This document shows positions 43,214-51,309 of a DNA stretch of 64,000 bases, piece after piece. Numbering within the stretch: the stretch's first letter is position 1; the number at the start of each line of letters is the position of its first letter. Location: contig JAFVGZ010000018.1 in assembly GCA_017478025.1 (NCBI GenBank), forward strand, positions 102,407-166,406. The letters are read 5' to 3'. Source of the DNA: Prevotella sp. (GTDB lineage Bacteria > Bacteroidota > Bacteroidia > Bacteroidales > Bacteroidaceae). A program made the translations under genes and the position numbers. A model generated the notes under the pieces. That model saw nothing but the letters and a program-made list of their open reading frames with translations, was not told where the DNA came from and ran no database searches.

Positions 43214-44731
43214 GTCCCCTCTCGTTGCCTGGCGTGCCAGATAGGTGAACACGTGGTCCATATCGGGTTGGTGGAAACGCTCCTTCAGTTCGTCGGGGGT
43301 GCCGAGAGCCTTTATCTTGCCGTCAACCATGATAGAGATACGGTCACAGTATTCTGCCTCGTCCATATAGTGAGTGGTCACAAAGACCGTGATACCCCGG
43401 GCTGCAGCATCGTATATCAGTTCCCAGAACTGGCGCCGAGTGGCTGGGTCAACGCCGCCTGTGGGCTCGTCAAGAAACACCACCCCCGGCTCATGGAAGA
43501 TAGAGACGGAGAAGGCCAGCTTCTGTTTCCAACCGAGAGGCAGCGATGCCACAAGGTCGTTTGCATGATCAGCGAAGTTGAGACGGCGCAGCAATTCTTC
43601 ACTCTTCACTCTTATCTCTTCACTTTTCATGCCATAGATGCCGGCAAAGAGTCTGATATTCTCGCTCACGGTAAGGTCATCGTAGAGCGAGAAGCGCTGT
43701 GACATATAGCCGATGTGACGTTTTATCTGCTCATACTCTGTGCGTATGTCATAACCTACGACACGCCCCGTGCCGCTCGTAGGTTGGTTCAGGCCTGTCA
43801 ACATGTGCATAGCTGTGGTCTTGCCGGCACCGTTGGCGCCCAGAAAACCGAAGATTTCACCTCGCTTCACGTTGAACGATATGTCATCAACAGCATGGAA
43901 CGAACCGAAAGCCTTCACAAGATGCTCCACCTCGATTACGTACTTCGGTTCCGTTTCAGGTTCTGGTTTCGTTTGTGGTTCTGTTTGTTGCTGTGTCACA
44001 GTAACATTCCCCGCAACATCTCTACCACGCTTAATACCAGGTGGATTAAAGATATCCCTAAATTGCTCAAGTATCACCTCCGGCGTACCAATGCCGCGCA
44101 CACGTCCCTCGTCAAGGAATGCCACGCGGTCACAGCAGCGCACCTCGTCAAGGTATGGCGTAGAGGCTACGATGGTGATGCCCCGCTCTCGAAGTGTGCC
44201 CAGCATTTCCCAGAACTCCTTGCGGCTCACGGGGTCAACGCCCGTTGTGGGTTCGTCAAGAAAGAGAACACTCGGCGAATGAACCAACGCGCAGCTAAGC
44301 GCAAGCTTTTGCTTCATGCCACCCGAAAGCGCACCGGCACGGCGGTCCTTAAACCGCTCTATCTGCGAGTAGATGGCGCGGATACTGTCATATCCCTCCT
44401 CAACCGTAGTGCCAAAGAGCGTTGCAAAGAACTTCAGGTTTTCCTCTACGGTCAGATCCTGATAGAGCGAGAAGCGTCCTGGCATGTATCCCACTCGGCG
44501 GCGTATCTCCTTCATCTGACTCACGGTGTCGAAGCCGTCAACGCTGGCAGTCCCCTTGTCGGGCAACAATAAAGTGCACAGGATGCGGTAAAGCGATGTC
44601 TTGCCCGCTCCGTCAGGGCCGATGATGCCAAACACCTCACCCTTCCCGACAGAGAACGTCACATCCTGCAACGCCTGCACCTTGCCGTAACTCTTGCTGA
44701 TTCCGTTTACTTCTATAGCATTCATATTCAT
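43208..44731 (-). CDS. Double ABC ATPase (YbhF-like)
   Basis: 507 aa with two complete nucleotide-binding domains. NBD1: GPDGAGKTSLYRIL (Walker A), GALSGGMKQKLALS (signature), VLFLDEPTTGVDP (Walker B). NBD2: GANGAGKTTAMHML, ASLPLGWKQKLAFS (signature with Leu-Gly in place of the usual SGG), VVFLDEPTGGVDP. A Gln/Pro/Glu-rich linker (QQTEPQTKPEPETEPK) joins them. In NBD2 the segment MKSEEIRVKSEELL is a 7-residue repeat encoded by a 7-bp repeat tract. It energises the two ABC-2 permeases downstream. Confidence 0.93.
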   Translation of the reverse strand: MNMNAIEVNGISKSYGKVQALQDVTFSVGKGEVFGIIGPDGAGKTSLYRILCTLLLPDKGTASVDGFDTVSQMKEIRRRVGYMPGRFSLYQDLTVEENLKFFATLFGTTVEEGYDSIRAIYSQIERFKDRRAGALSGGMKQKLALSCALVHSPSVLFLDEPTTGVDPVSRKEFWEMLGTLRERGITIVASTPYLDEVRCCDRVAFLDEGRVRGIGTPEVILEQFRDIFNPPGIKRGRDVAGNVTVTQQQTEPQTKPEPETEPKYVIEVEHLVKAFGSFHAVDDISFNVKRGEIFGFLGANGAGKTTAMHMLTGLNQPTSGTGRVVGYDIRTEYEQIKRHIGYMSQRFSLYDDLTVSENIRLFAGIYGMKSEEIRVKSEELLRRLNFADHANDLVASLPLGWKQKLAFSVSIFHEPGVVFLDEPTGGVDPATRRQFWELIYDAAARGITVFVTTHYMDEAEYCDRISIMVDGKIKALGTPDELKERFHQPDMDHVFTYLARQATRGDG

Positions 44732-44760
44732 CTACCTTTTCTCTTCCCTCCTCCCTGCCA

Positions 44761-44789
44761 CTGATCCCGTCGGACTCCGACGGGATCAG
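44761..44789. terminator. Perfect 13-bp hairpin inside the exporter operon
   Basis: CTGATCCCGTCGG, loop ACT, CCGACGGGATCAG. No T-run follows on either strand, so it is a weak terminator at best. It lies in the 69-bp gap between the HlyD stop and the ATPase start and could be an RNA-stability or attenuation element. Confidence 0.5.
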
Positions 44790-44800
44790 CAGTCTTCTCT

Positions 44801-45688
44801 CTAAAACTTTGCTTCCCCGTACATTCCTATCTTGATGGCACCGTCATTCTTTACGGCTATCTTCACGGCATAGACAAGGTCCGCGCGTTCGTCATCGGTC
44901 AGGATGGTTTTAGGCGTAAACTCAGAGCGGCTTGAAATCCAGCTTACCGTCCCGGCGTATTCTTTACGCTGTTCGTTACCGAAGTCGGCAAATACCTTCA
45001 CCTTCTGTCCCACCTTCACATGCTCCAACTGTGCCGTTGTGACATAGGCTCGCATATACATGTTGTGTGTGTCGCCCATCTTGAACAGCGGTTTTCCCGT
45101 GACTGCAAACTCACCCTGTTCTACGTACTTCTCAAGCACCGTACCGGATATTGGAGCCACGATATGACACTTGCGCAGCTGGTCCCACAGCTGATTTTTC
45201 TGCACATCGACAGTTGAAAGCTGAGAGTTGAGGGTTGAGAGCTGGGTGTTGAGAGTCGATACCAGCGCGTCAAGCTGACGTTGCAACACCTTCACCTGGT
45301 TCGTGGCATCGTCGAGCATCTTGCTGGGAGCAGCCCCGTCGTTCACCAGTTCCTGATAGCGCTTCTTCTCCGCTTGGGCATTCTCCAACTGCTGGCGCGT
45401 GGCAGCAATCTGCTTCTCCAGGTCGGGCTTCTGACTCTGATAGACTGTCTTCGTAGCATCAGCCTGTCTCAGCTTCAGCCATATATGTGTGGTGTCTATC
45501 AATCCTACCTCGCTGCCGGCCTTGATGTTGTCTCCCTCATCAAGGGCAAACCTGAGCAGCGCACCGCTCTGCTCTGCGGATACCGTAACCTCTGTGGCTT
45601 CAAACGTGCCAGTGGCATCATACTCTTTCTCCTTGCTCCCGCATGCAGCGAGGCATATCGCAAGCAAAATAATACTATACTTCTTCAT
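44801..45688 (-). CDS. HlyD-family adaptor lipoprotein of the complete exporter
   Basis: 295 aa. Lipobox LAAC (AICLAACGSKEKEYD). The lipoyl half LRFALDEGDNIKAGSEVGLI is followed by a coiled-coil hairpin. Inside the hairpin STLNTQLSTLNSQLSTVD is a repeating heptad encoded by a 7-bp nucleotide repeat (45211-45260). The second lipoyl half CHIVAPISGTVLEKYVEQGE and the barrel follow. It links the ABC-2 permeases to TolC. Confidence 0.92.
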   Translation of the reverse strand: MKKYSIILLAICLAACGSKEKEYDATGTFEATEVTVSAEQSGALLRFALDEGDNIKAGSEVGLIDTTHIWLKLRQADATKTVYQSQKPDLEKQIAATRQQLENAQAEKKRYQELVNDGAAPSKMLDDATNQVKVLQRQLDALVSTLNTQLSTLNSQLSTVDVQKNQLWDQLRKCHIVAPISGTVLEKYVEQGEFAVTGKPLFKMGDTHNMYMRAYVTTAQLEHVKVGQKVKVFADFGNEQRKEYAGTVSWISSRSEFTPKTILTDDERADLVYAVKIAVKNDGAIKIGMYGEAKF

Positions 45689-45695
45689 ATCGTTG

Positions 45696-46991
45696 TTAAT
45701 TGTTCGTCGTAAATTTCAGTTCATATATCTCCTTCAGCATCTCAATCTCGTGCACCGTCTGTTGCACCCGGGCTGCGTTCTCGGCGTTTATCTCCTTCAC
45801 CAGGTCGTTCACGTCTATGATGCCATGAGAGAGTTTCGACTCTGCGGCCTTACGCACAGACGAGCGCAGCGAGATGATCTCCTCGTCATCCTTCATCAAG
45901 GAGCGATAGCGGGCTATGGCTTCATTCTGCTCCATCTGCTCCAGGTTGTTATTAAAAAGGAATACCTTGCGGCTTGTCTCGGCCATATCGCGCTGCAGCT
46001 GTATCTTCGCCTTGTCGTTTTTGTGGGTATAGAGTGCCCCGATGTTCCATGAGAGGCGGGCACCGATCATGCCGTTGAGCGACCAGTCACGCTTCATCAT
46101 GTCCTCAAACATGTTATATCCTGGGTAACCGTAAAAGCCCGAAGCAAACACACTCAGCTTCGGCATCAGCGATGCCTTGAGCAAACGCTCCTTCGCGTCA
46201 GCCAAACTGATCTGCGCATCTATGGCACGCAGCTCCGGCCTTTGTCCCGTCTGTTGCTGTGCCACAGTAGCATCCCCCCTCGGCATTTCCACTTTTGTCA
46301 CCTCTATGCCGCAGAAGGCGCTGAGTACCGCGGCAAGCGACCTGCGCTGCGACTGCAGATTTCCTGCCTGTTGACGCACGTTCAGACGCTCCGCCTTCAC
46401 GCTCAGGTAGTCGCTCTCCGCTGCCGTTCCGCGCTCATACATCGCTTTCAGATTACGCTCGTTGCTCTCCAGCACGGTCTGCAGGTCCCTGTTCAGCCTT
46501 ATCTGTTCGTCGATCAGCAACAGCCCGAAGTACATCTCGTTGACTCTTCGGCGCACCTGATACATCGTAACCTCTGTCTGGGCAGCATCCACAACACCCT
46601 GACGCCGTGCTATCTCTTTCTGACCGCTTATGGCCCCACCGTCATAGACTGTCTGACTCACATCTATACCTATTTTATATTGGTCTTTCTTCAGACCCTT
46701 CATGTCTATGCCCATTGAGCTATAGATGGCCTTCACCTGCTCGGGCCACGACACAACGTCGCTCTGATAGGTGGCCTGCGCTGAGGCTGACAACTGCGGC
46801 AGCCAACCCTTCTGGATGTTCGCCACAGTCAGCTCGGTGGTGCGGCTGATGAGGCCATACTGCTGAATGAGCGGATAATTACGCTCCGCAGCATGCTGAC
46901 ACTCCTCAAGACTCTGTGCCATGCAGGGCGCTGCACTAAATAATAATAAGGTGTAGGTAACAGAAAAAAATCTTCTCACTATCTTCATCAT
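45696..46991 (-). CDS. TolC-family outer-membrane efflux protein of the complete exporter
   Basis: 431 aa with signal peptide (YTLLLFSAAPCMAQ). OEP repeats: LEECQHAAERNYPLIQQYGL, QKGWLPQLSASAQATYQSD, GGAISGQKEIAR, and LKASLMPKLSVFASGFYGYPGYN in the second half. It is the first gene of a minus-strand operon running TolC, HlyD, double ATPase, permease, permease. TAACTTTG (47027-47020) is a candidate -7 box upstream. Confidence 0.92.
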   Translation of the reverse strand: MMKIVRRFFSVTYTLLLFSAAPCMAQSLEECQHAAERNYPLIQQYGLISRTTELTVANIQKGWLPQLSASAQATYQSDVVSWPEQVKAIYSSMGIDMKGLKKDQYKIGIDVSQTVYDGGAISGQKEIARRQGVVDAAQTEVTMYQVRRRVNEMYFGLLLIDEQIRLNRDLQTVLESNERNLKAMYERGTAAESDYLSVKAERLNVRQQAGNLQSQRRSLAAVLSAFCGIEVTKVEMPRGDATVAQQQTGQRPELRAIDAQISLADAKERLLKASLMPKLSVFASGFYGYPGYNMFEDMMKRDWSLNGMIGARLSWNIGALYTHKNDKAKIQLQRDMAETSRKVFLFNNNLEQMEQNEAIARYRSLMKDDEEIISLRSSVRKAAESKLSHGIIDVNDLVKEINAENAARVQQTVHEIEMLKEIYELKFTTNN

Positions 46992-47124
46992 ATATGTTTG
47001 TTGATTCGTTTTCGTGCTGCAAAGTTACGACTAATACCTCATACTTACGTTATCTTTTAATAGGAGGAAATGTCCTTTTTGTTCTTTTTGTTGACGGAAA
47101 GAGCTGTGTTTCGGTGTTTTTTGT

Positions 47125-47132
47125 TATCTTTG
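47125..47132 (+). promoter_or_regulatory. -7 box of the AraC gene at 47.2 kb
   Basis: TATCTTTG fits TAnnTTTG, 24 bp upstream of ATG 47157. No TTG lies at the ideal distance. It makes the in-frame ATG at 47070, upstream of the box, an unlikely start. Confidence 0.55.
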
Positions 47133-47156
47133 CACACAAAACAGAAGCAAAAGGAC

Positions 47157-48059
47157 ATGAAAAGACAAGCACCCAAACTGATGAGCCTCTCCGAGATGCG
47201 CAACATCTTCGGGCCTCATCTGCCGCAGTTGCGCGAAGGCATCTTTATAAACGATGAGATGGCTATCCTGCGTGGATCGCCAGACATTTTCCGTCTTGTG
47301 ATGAGACAGAAACCGCCGTTCAGCATCAATGACCACCGCATGGGCATAGTCTTGAAAGGCAGCATTGACGCCAACATCAATCTGGTGGAGAAGCATATAG
47401 AGGGCGGCAGCCTTATGTTTCTGGGGCCGGGAACTATCATCCATCCAAAGCACTTCAGCGATGACCTTGAGATATACGGCTTTGCCCTCTCCAACCGTTT
47501 CCCCATGCCTTTCACGGACGAACAGATGCCTGCTGCGCTGAACGGGCATGTGCGCGACTTTCAACTTCCGGTCTCTGAGGCCGATATATCCACAGCCCTG
47601 CACATAGTACGCACTCTGTGGCACGTGGTGCATCAGCCTGAATACAACCGCCTGCTTGTCAGCAACCTTGTGGCGGCACAGATGCACCACTATGACGCAC
47701 TGTACCGTCAGTATGTCGGGCAGCAACAGGCATCGAGAAGTCGTGAGCAGACCATCTTCGACCGCTTCATACAGTTAGTCAATCAGCATGCCGCAAAAGA
47801 GCATCAGATAGCCTTCTATGCCTCGCGGATGTGCCTCACAGAGCGCTATCTCGGCACCGTGATACGCCAGACCAGCGGCGTTACGGCAAAGGAATGGATA
47901 GACCGCGCCGTCATAAGCCGCATAAAGGTAGAGCTGCGCCACACCGACGAGTCCGTAGCATCTATCAGCGAACAGATGAATTTCCCCAATCCTTCATTCT
48001 TCTCCAAATACTTCAAACGGCTCACACAGATGACCCCAAACGAATACAGGGAGTCTTAA
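47157..48059 (+). CDS. AraC-family transcriptional regulator
   Basis: 300 aa from ATG 47157 (MKRQAPKLMSLSEMRNIFGP). The N-terminal region is cupin-like, and the C-terminal HTH pair includes YASRMCLTERYLGTVIRQTS and VASISEQMNFPNPSFFSKYF, ending QMTPNEYR. It diverges from the TolC gene of the complete exporter, the standard place for a local regulator. It is probably a paralogue of the AraC gene at 4.7 kb, which also precedes an exporter cluster. Confidence 0.9.
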   Translation: MKRQAPKLMSLSEMRNIFGPHLPQLREGIFINDEMAILRGSPDIFRLVMRQKPPFSINDHRMGIVLKGSIDANINLVEKHIEGGSLMFLGPGTIIHPKHFSDDLEIYGFALSNRFPMPFTDEQMPAALNGHVRDFQLPVSEADISTALHIVRTLWHVVHQPEYNRLLVSNLVAAQMHHYDALYRQYVGQQQASRSREQTIFDRFIQLVNQHAAKEHQIAFYASRMCLTERYLGTVIRQTSGVTAKEWIDRAVISRIKVELRHTDESVASISEQMNFPNPSFFSKYFKRLTQMTPNEYRES

Positions 48060-48065
48060 GCCGGA

Positions 48066-48110
48066 GATTCCGTCACGGTTCGGAAAAGGATTCCGTCACG
48101 CTTCGGACTG
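48066..48110. repeat. Direct repeat ATTCCGTCACGSTTCGGA
   Basis: ATTCCGTCACGGTTCGGA and ATTCCGTCACGCTTCGGA occur 25 bp apart in the 97-bp spacer between the convergent AraC and maturase genes. No T-run makes a terminator. Confidence 0.7.
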
Positions 48111-48156
48111 TTGTGAAAGATGTGTGTAACGGTGAGATTCTATTGTGATAAGCCCC

Positions 48157-49419
48157 TCAAGCAAGCTGTTTCTTCATTTCTTCCATGAAGGGCGTTACAT
48201 GCTCGAAGTATCTGCGGTAGCCCTCACACAAGTAGTTGAGGCCGTACTCGCCGTCAGGGGTGACAAGGAAACGGTTCTTGGGACACTCCCCATTGCATGC
48301 AAAAAGGTACTGACACCTGCGGCATTGCCCGGGAAGCTGCTGCTTGAGCTGGGCGAAGCGTGACTGTTGCTCACCGTACATCATCTCAAGAAACGTATGC
48401 TCTGACAGGTTGCCGAGACGGTATTCGGGAAACACAAAGTGGTCACACGAATATACATCGCCGTTATATTCCATCACGGCGACATGCCCGCACGCCTTGC
48501 CCAGCGTGCATACCCCGGGCGTAACGCCGCACCAATTGGCTAACGTGGCCTCGAAAAGCTGTACGAAGACCTCGCCCACATCCTCTTTTACCCACTCGTC
48601 AAAGAGCTTGCAGAGGAAATTGCCCCATTGCTCTGGCGTGACAGAGAGCGGCGTCAGCTGTGCGTCGATGGGGTCCATGATGTGAGCTAAGGTGCGACCA
48701 TCGTCGTGAAGTACCGTTCGCTCAACAATGGGAGCGAACTGTATGTACTTGCAATCTATATCCTTGAAGAAACGATAGAACTCCTGTGGGTGTTCAGCGT
48801 TTATTGCATTCACTACGGCCATCGCGTTCCATTCCACATTATGTTTCTGTAGCAGTTCTATGCCCCGCATCACTTTGTGGAACGTCGGCGCTCCTGCGCG
48901 GTTCTTGCGACAAGCGTCATGCAACTCCTGCGGCCCGTCGATGGATATGCCCACCAGCCATCCATTGTCGTGAAAGAAGCGGCAATGCTCGTCGGTGAGC
49001 AGCGTGCCGTTCGTCTGTATGCAGTTGTCTATGACGTGTCCGTTGGCATAACGATGTTGCAACTCCACGGCGCGCCTGTAGAATGCCAGGTCGCGCATCA
49101 GGGGTTCACCGCCGTGCCACGTGAACAGCACCTCCTGTTGTGACTGGGATGCTATGTACTGACTGACAAAACGCTCCAGCATGGCATCGCTCATAAGTGA
49201 AGAGTGAAGAATGAAGAGTGAAGAATGTCCCTGCGGAGAATCGCAGGGCACTTGTGACGCTTTGCTCGGCAAAGAACCGCATGGCACGGTGGCAGGGATG
49301 AGGGATGACTTTTCGAGGTAATAGCAGTAGTCGCAGGCCAGATTACACATAGGGCCTGCGGGCTTCGCCATCACATACAGAGGACGCGCGTAAGGATCAA
49401 AATATGTACAATTTACCAT
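48157..49419 (-). CDS. Anaerobic sulfatase-maturating enzyme (radical SAM/SPASM)
   Basis: 420 aa. The radical SAM cluster is C25-x3-C29-x2-C32 (CNLACDYCYYLEK). GGEPLMRDLAFYRRAVEL and QTNGTLLTDEHCRFF follow. The SPASM Cys set is in CTLGKACGHVAVMEYNGDVY, SCDHFVFPEYRLGN and QCRRCQYLFACNGECPKNR. It oxidises the active-site Ser or Cys of sulfatases to formylglycine, fitting the Ser-type sulfatase directly upstream. Odd features: residues about 40-75 (IPATVPCGS to HSSL) are extra relative to what I expect, and are encoded by repeat-like DNA. The start ATG (encoding MVNC) lies in a TTACAAT-type tract. Confidence 0.92.
   Translation of the reverse strand: MVNCTYFDPYARPLYVMAKPAGPMCNLACDYCYYLEKSSLIPATVPCGSLPSKASQVPCDSPQGHSSLFILHSSLMSDAMLERFVSQYIASQSQQEVLFTWHGGEPLMRDLAFYRRAVELQHRYANGHVIDNCIQTNGTLLTDEHCRFFHDNGWLVGISIDGPQELHDACRKNRAGAPTFHKVMRGIELLQKHNVEWNAMAVVNAINAEHPQEFYRFFKDIDCKYIQFAPIVERTVLHDDGRTLAHIMDPIDAQLTPLSVTPEQWGNFLCKLFDEWVKEDVGEVFVQLFEATLANWCGVTPGVCTLGKACGHVAVMEYNGDVYSCDHFVFPEYRLGNLSEHTFLEMMYGEQQSRFAQLKQQLPGQCRRCQYLFACNGECPKNRFLVTPDGEYGLNYLCEGYRRYFEHVTPFMEEMKKQLA
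49196..49302 (+). repeat. Repeat DNA embedded in the maturase coding sequence
   Basis: 49196-49227 is a heptamer tract (AGTGAAG, AGTGAAG, AATGAAG, AGTGAAG), the inverse of the TTCACTY unit. 49229-49250 is a CCCTGCG/CGCAGGG hairpin. 49248-49275 (GGCACTTGTGACGCTTTGCT and on) resembles the interspersed 50-bp repeat. All of it is read in frame in the gene. Confidence 0.7.
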
Positions 49420-49477
49420 TTACAATGTACCGCTCGGCACTCCGTGACGCTTGCGTAACAAAGTGGAGCAAGAATTT
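49403..49477 (+). repeat. Interspersed repeat copy B with TTACAAT flank
   Basis: The core at 49427-49477 differs from copy A at one position in the stretch I compared by eye (CTCCGTG for CTCTGTG). It lies between the sulfatase and maturase genes, and the TTACAAT-type flank provides the maturase start codon. Confidence 0.9.
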
Positions 49478-49543
49478 ACAATTTCTTGCGCTCCGTAGGT
49501 GCTCAGGCGAGCAAAGCTCGGAGTCCAATTTACAATTTAATTC

Positions 49544-49585
49544 TTCACTCTTCACTTTTCACTCTTCACTTTTCACTCTTCACTT
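49544..49585 (+). repeat. Heptanucleotide tract, six TTCACTY units
   Basis: Six 7-bp units alternate TTCACTC and TTCACTT. The sulfatase C-terminus (SEE, stop) is encoded in the last units. Confidence 0.95.
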
Positions 49586-51009
49586 CCGAACTCTCCTGGC
49601 AGGGGCCAGTTCGGTGTGGGTACATGCATGCGTTGCATCTCCTCGTCAAAGGCCTTTACCATCTCCGGATATTTGTCCGCCAGGTTAGTCGTTTCCTCTG
49701 GGTCATCCTTCAGGTTGTACAGCTCCAGCGGAGTATTGGGGCGTATGGTGACACACTTCCAGTCGCCTTTGCGTGCTGCACGCTGCTTGCCCGTAAACTC
49801 CCAATAGAGCATACGGTTATTCGTATCGACCTGACCTCCATAGAAAAGCGGCAGGATGTTTATGCCGTTGATGTGCTGCGGCAGGTGTTCGGTAGCTCCT
49901 GTGAGGGCTGCAAAGGTGGGCATGATGTCGGGGAAATATATGGTGTTCTCAAGGCTCTGCACGGGTACCTTGCCCGGCTGATTGACAATGAGCGGCACGC
50001 GTATCCCACCCTCGTAGAGCTGACCCTTGCGTCCCTTGAAGCCGGCATTACAGTTCAGCTCCTTTATGGGTGCCTGCACTGCGGCGCCGTTGTCTGAAGC
50101 AAAGATGATGAGTGTGTTCTCACGCAGCCCCATGCGCTCCAACTTATCGAGCAGACGACCTATGGCAGCGTCCATGTGAGTGATGAGAGAGGCATAGCGC
50201 TTTGTGTCGGGAGTCCATGTCTCCTGTCCGTCATACCATGCTGTCTGGTCAATGTTGTACGGCTCGTGTGGCGCATCAAAGGCAAGGTATAGGAAGAACG
50301 GATTCTCCCTGTTCCTCTCCACGAAGGCAATGGCATCATTCACGCTCAGGTCATTATTATGAATACCGTGCTTGCCATCGGCATTCTCGACAATGTTGAT
50401 GAGCGAGTCACCATGGAAACGGTAGTAGGGATAATAATAAGGTGAATTGCTGTGCACGGTGGAGATGGTCCATCCATAGAACTCGTCAAAGCCTCTGTGA
50501 TTGGGTGACGCCCCCTTGTCATAACCGTCCAGATGCCATTTGTTCACCAGGCATGTGCGATAGCCTGCTGCTGTCAGCACCGTTGCTATCGTCGTGTCCT
50601 CTGGCAGGAGGTTCGCACGGCGCACAATGGTAGAGTCGCCTCGGGGATTTACCTTTATGCCTGCTATGCCCCCGGCAGTACACATGTTGTCACGAATGCG
50701 GGTATTACCCGTATTCTTACCCGTCATCAGCGAGCATCGCGAAGGCGAGCTGATGCCGCTGCCGGCATAACACTGGTTGAAGCGTGTACCCGTAGCCGCC
50801 AACTTGTCGATGTTCGGGGTCTTCACATACTTGCTGCCATAGCATGACAAATCGCCGTAGCCCATATCATCTGCAAGGATAAAGATGATATTAGGCCTTT
50901 CAGGCGTTGCCTTAGGCTGCTTCTCACTATTCTCTCCTGCCGTCAACATGTGCGGCATCATCATTCCGGCTGCAACAAGCCCACTGGTGTAGATACGTTT
51001 CACTTTCAA
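49573..51009 (-). CDS. Ser-type sulfatase (arylsulfatase family)
   Basis: 478 aa, with an N-terminal signal-like segment (YTSGLVAAGMMMPHMLTAG). NIIFILADDMGYGDLSCYG gives the metal-binding Asp pair. S87-S88-P89-S90-R91 is the (C/S)-x-P-x-R motif with Ser as formylglycine precursor, followed by LMTGKNTGN. KWHLDG and IIFASDNGAA complete the site. Ser-type sulfatases need an anaerobic maturase, which is the next gene downstream. It likely desulfates a host or dietary glycan. The final residues and stop fall in a heptamer repeat. Confidence 0.92.
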   Translation of the reverse strand: MKVKRIYTSGLVAAGMMMPHMLTAGENSEKQPKATPERPNIIFILADDMGYGDLSCYGSKYVKTPNIDKLAATGTRFNQCYAGSGISSPSRCSLMTGKNTGNTRIRDNMCTAGGIAGIKVNPRGDSTIVRRANLLPEDTTIATVLTAAGYRTCLVNKWHLDGYDKGASPNHRGFDEFYGWTISTVHSNSPYYYPYYRFHGDSLINIVENADGKHGIHNNDLSVNDAIAFVERNRENPFFLYLAFDAPHEPYNIDQTAWYDGQETWTPDTKRYASLITHMDAAIGRLLDKLERMGLRENTLIIFASDNGAAVQAPIKELNCNAGFKGRKGQLYEGGIRVPLIVNQPGKVPVQSLENTIYFPDIMPTFAALTGATEHLPQHINGINILPLFYGGQVDTNNRMLYWEFTGKQRAARKGDWKCVTIRPNTPLELYNLKDDPEETTNLADKYPEMVKAFDEEMQRMHVPTPNWPLPGEFGSEE

Positions 51010-51022
51010 ATTAGCAAATTAT

Positions 51023-51046
51023 CAAAGTTATTTCGCTGCAAAGTTA
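51023..51046 (-). promoter_or_regulatory. Tandem -7 boxes upstream of the sulfatase
   Basis: CAAAGTTA occurs at 51023-51030 and 51039-51046, each reading TAACTTTG on the minus strand. The outer one is 30 bp from the start codon. A -33 TTG is not exact for either. Confidence 0.45.
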
Positions 51047-51109
51047 CGAAATAATGTTGACGTAGCATAACGTTTTTGGAAGATTAACGCAGTTCGCTCC
51101 ATCAATAAA

Positions 51110-51220
51110 GTTGTTCACCACTTGGTGTAACACCACTTGGTGAACAACTCTATCTGTGTTTTAAATACTTGTTTGCTAGTAATTTGGTTAAAAATACATA
51201 ATGTTCTCTACTTGGTGAAC
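51110..51220. repeat. Palindrome cluster with ACTTGGTGAAC core
   Basis: GTTGTTCACCACTTGGTGT (51110-51128) and ACACCACTTGGTGAACAAC (51130-51148) form a 39-bp near-perfect palindrome with two mismatched positions. A third similar site, GTTCTCTACTTGGTGAAC, is at 51203-51220. They occupy the 300-bp gene-free stretch between the sulfatase promoter and the end of the restriction operon. Confidence 0.65.
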
Positions 51221-51249
51221 GACTTGTTTGTGTATATCAAATAAAGAAG

Positions 51250-51297
51250 ATCAGGGGACTCTTCGGTCATCTCAGAGTGATCAGGGAACCGTCCCCT
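51250..51297. repeat. Left direct repeat of the restriction island, with internal hairpin
   Basis: CGGTCATCT...GATCAGGGAACCGTCCCCT at 51264-51297 matches 61280-61313 at 29 of 34 positions, and the preceding ATCAGGGG is also shared. GATCAGGGGAC (51249-51259) and GTCCCCTGATC (51291-51301) additionally form an 11-bp stem that could end the operon transcript. Confidence 0.7.
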
Positions 51298-51309
51298 GAT
51301 CCTTTGTCT

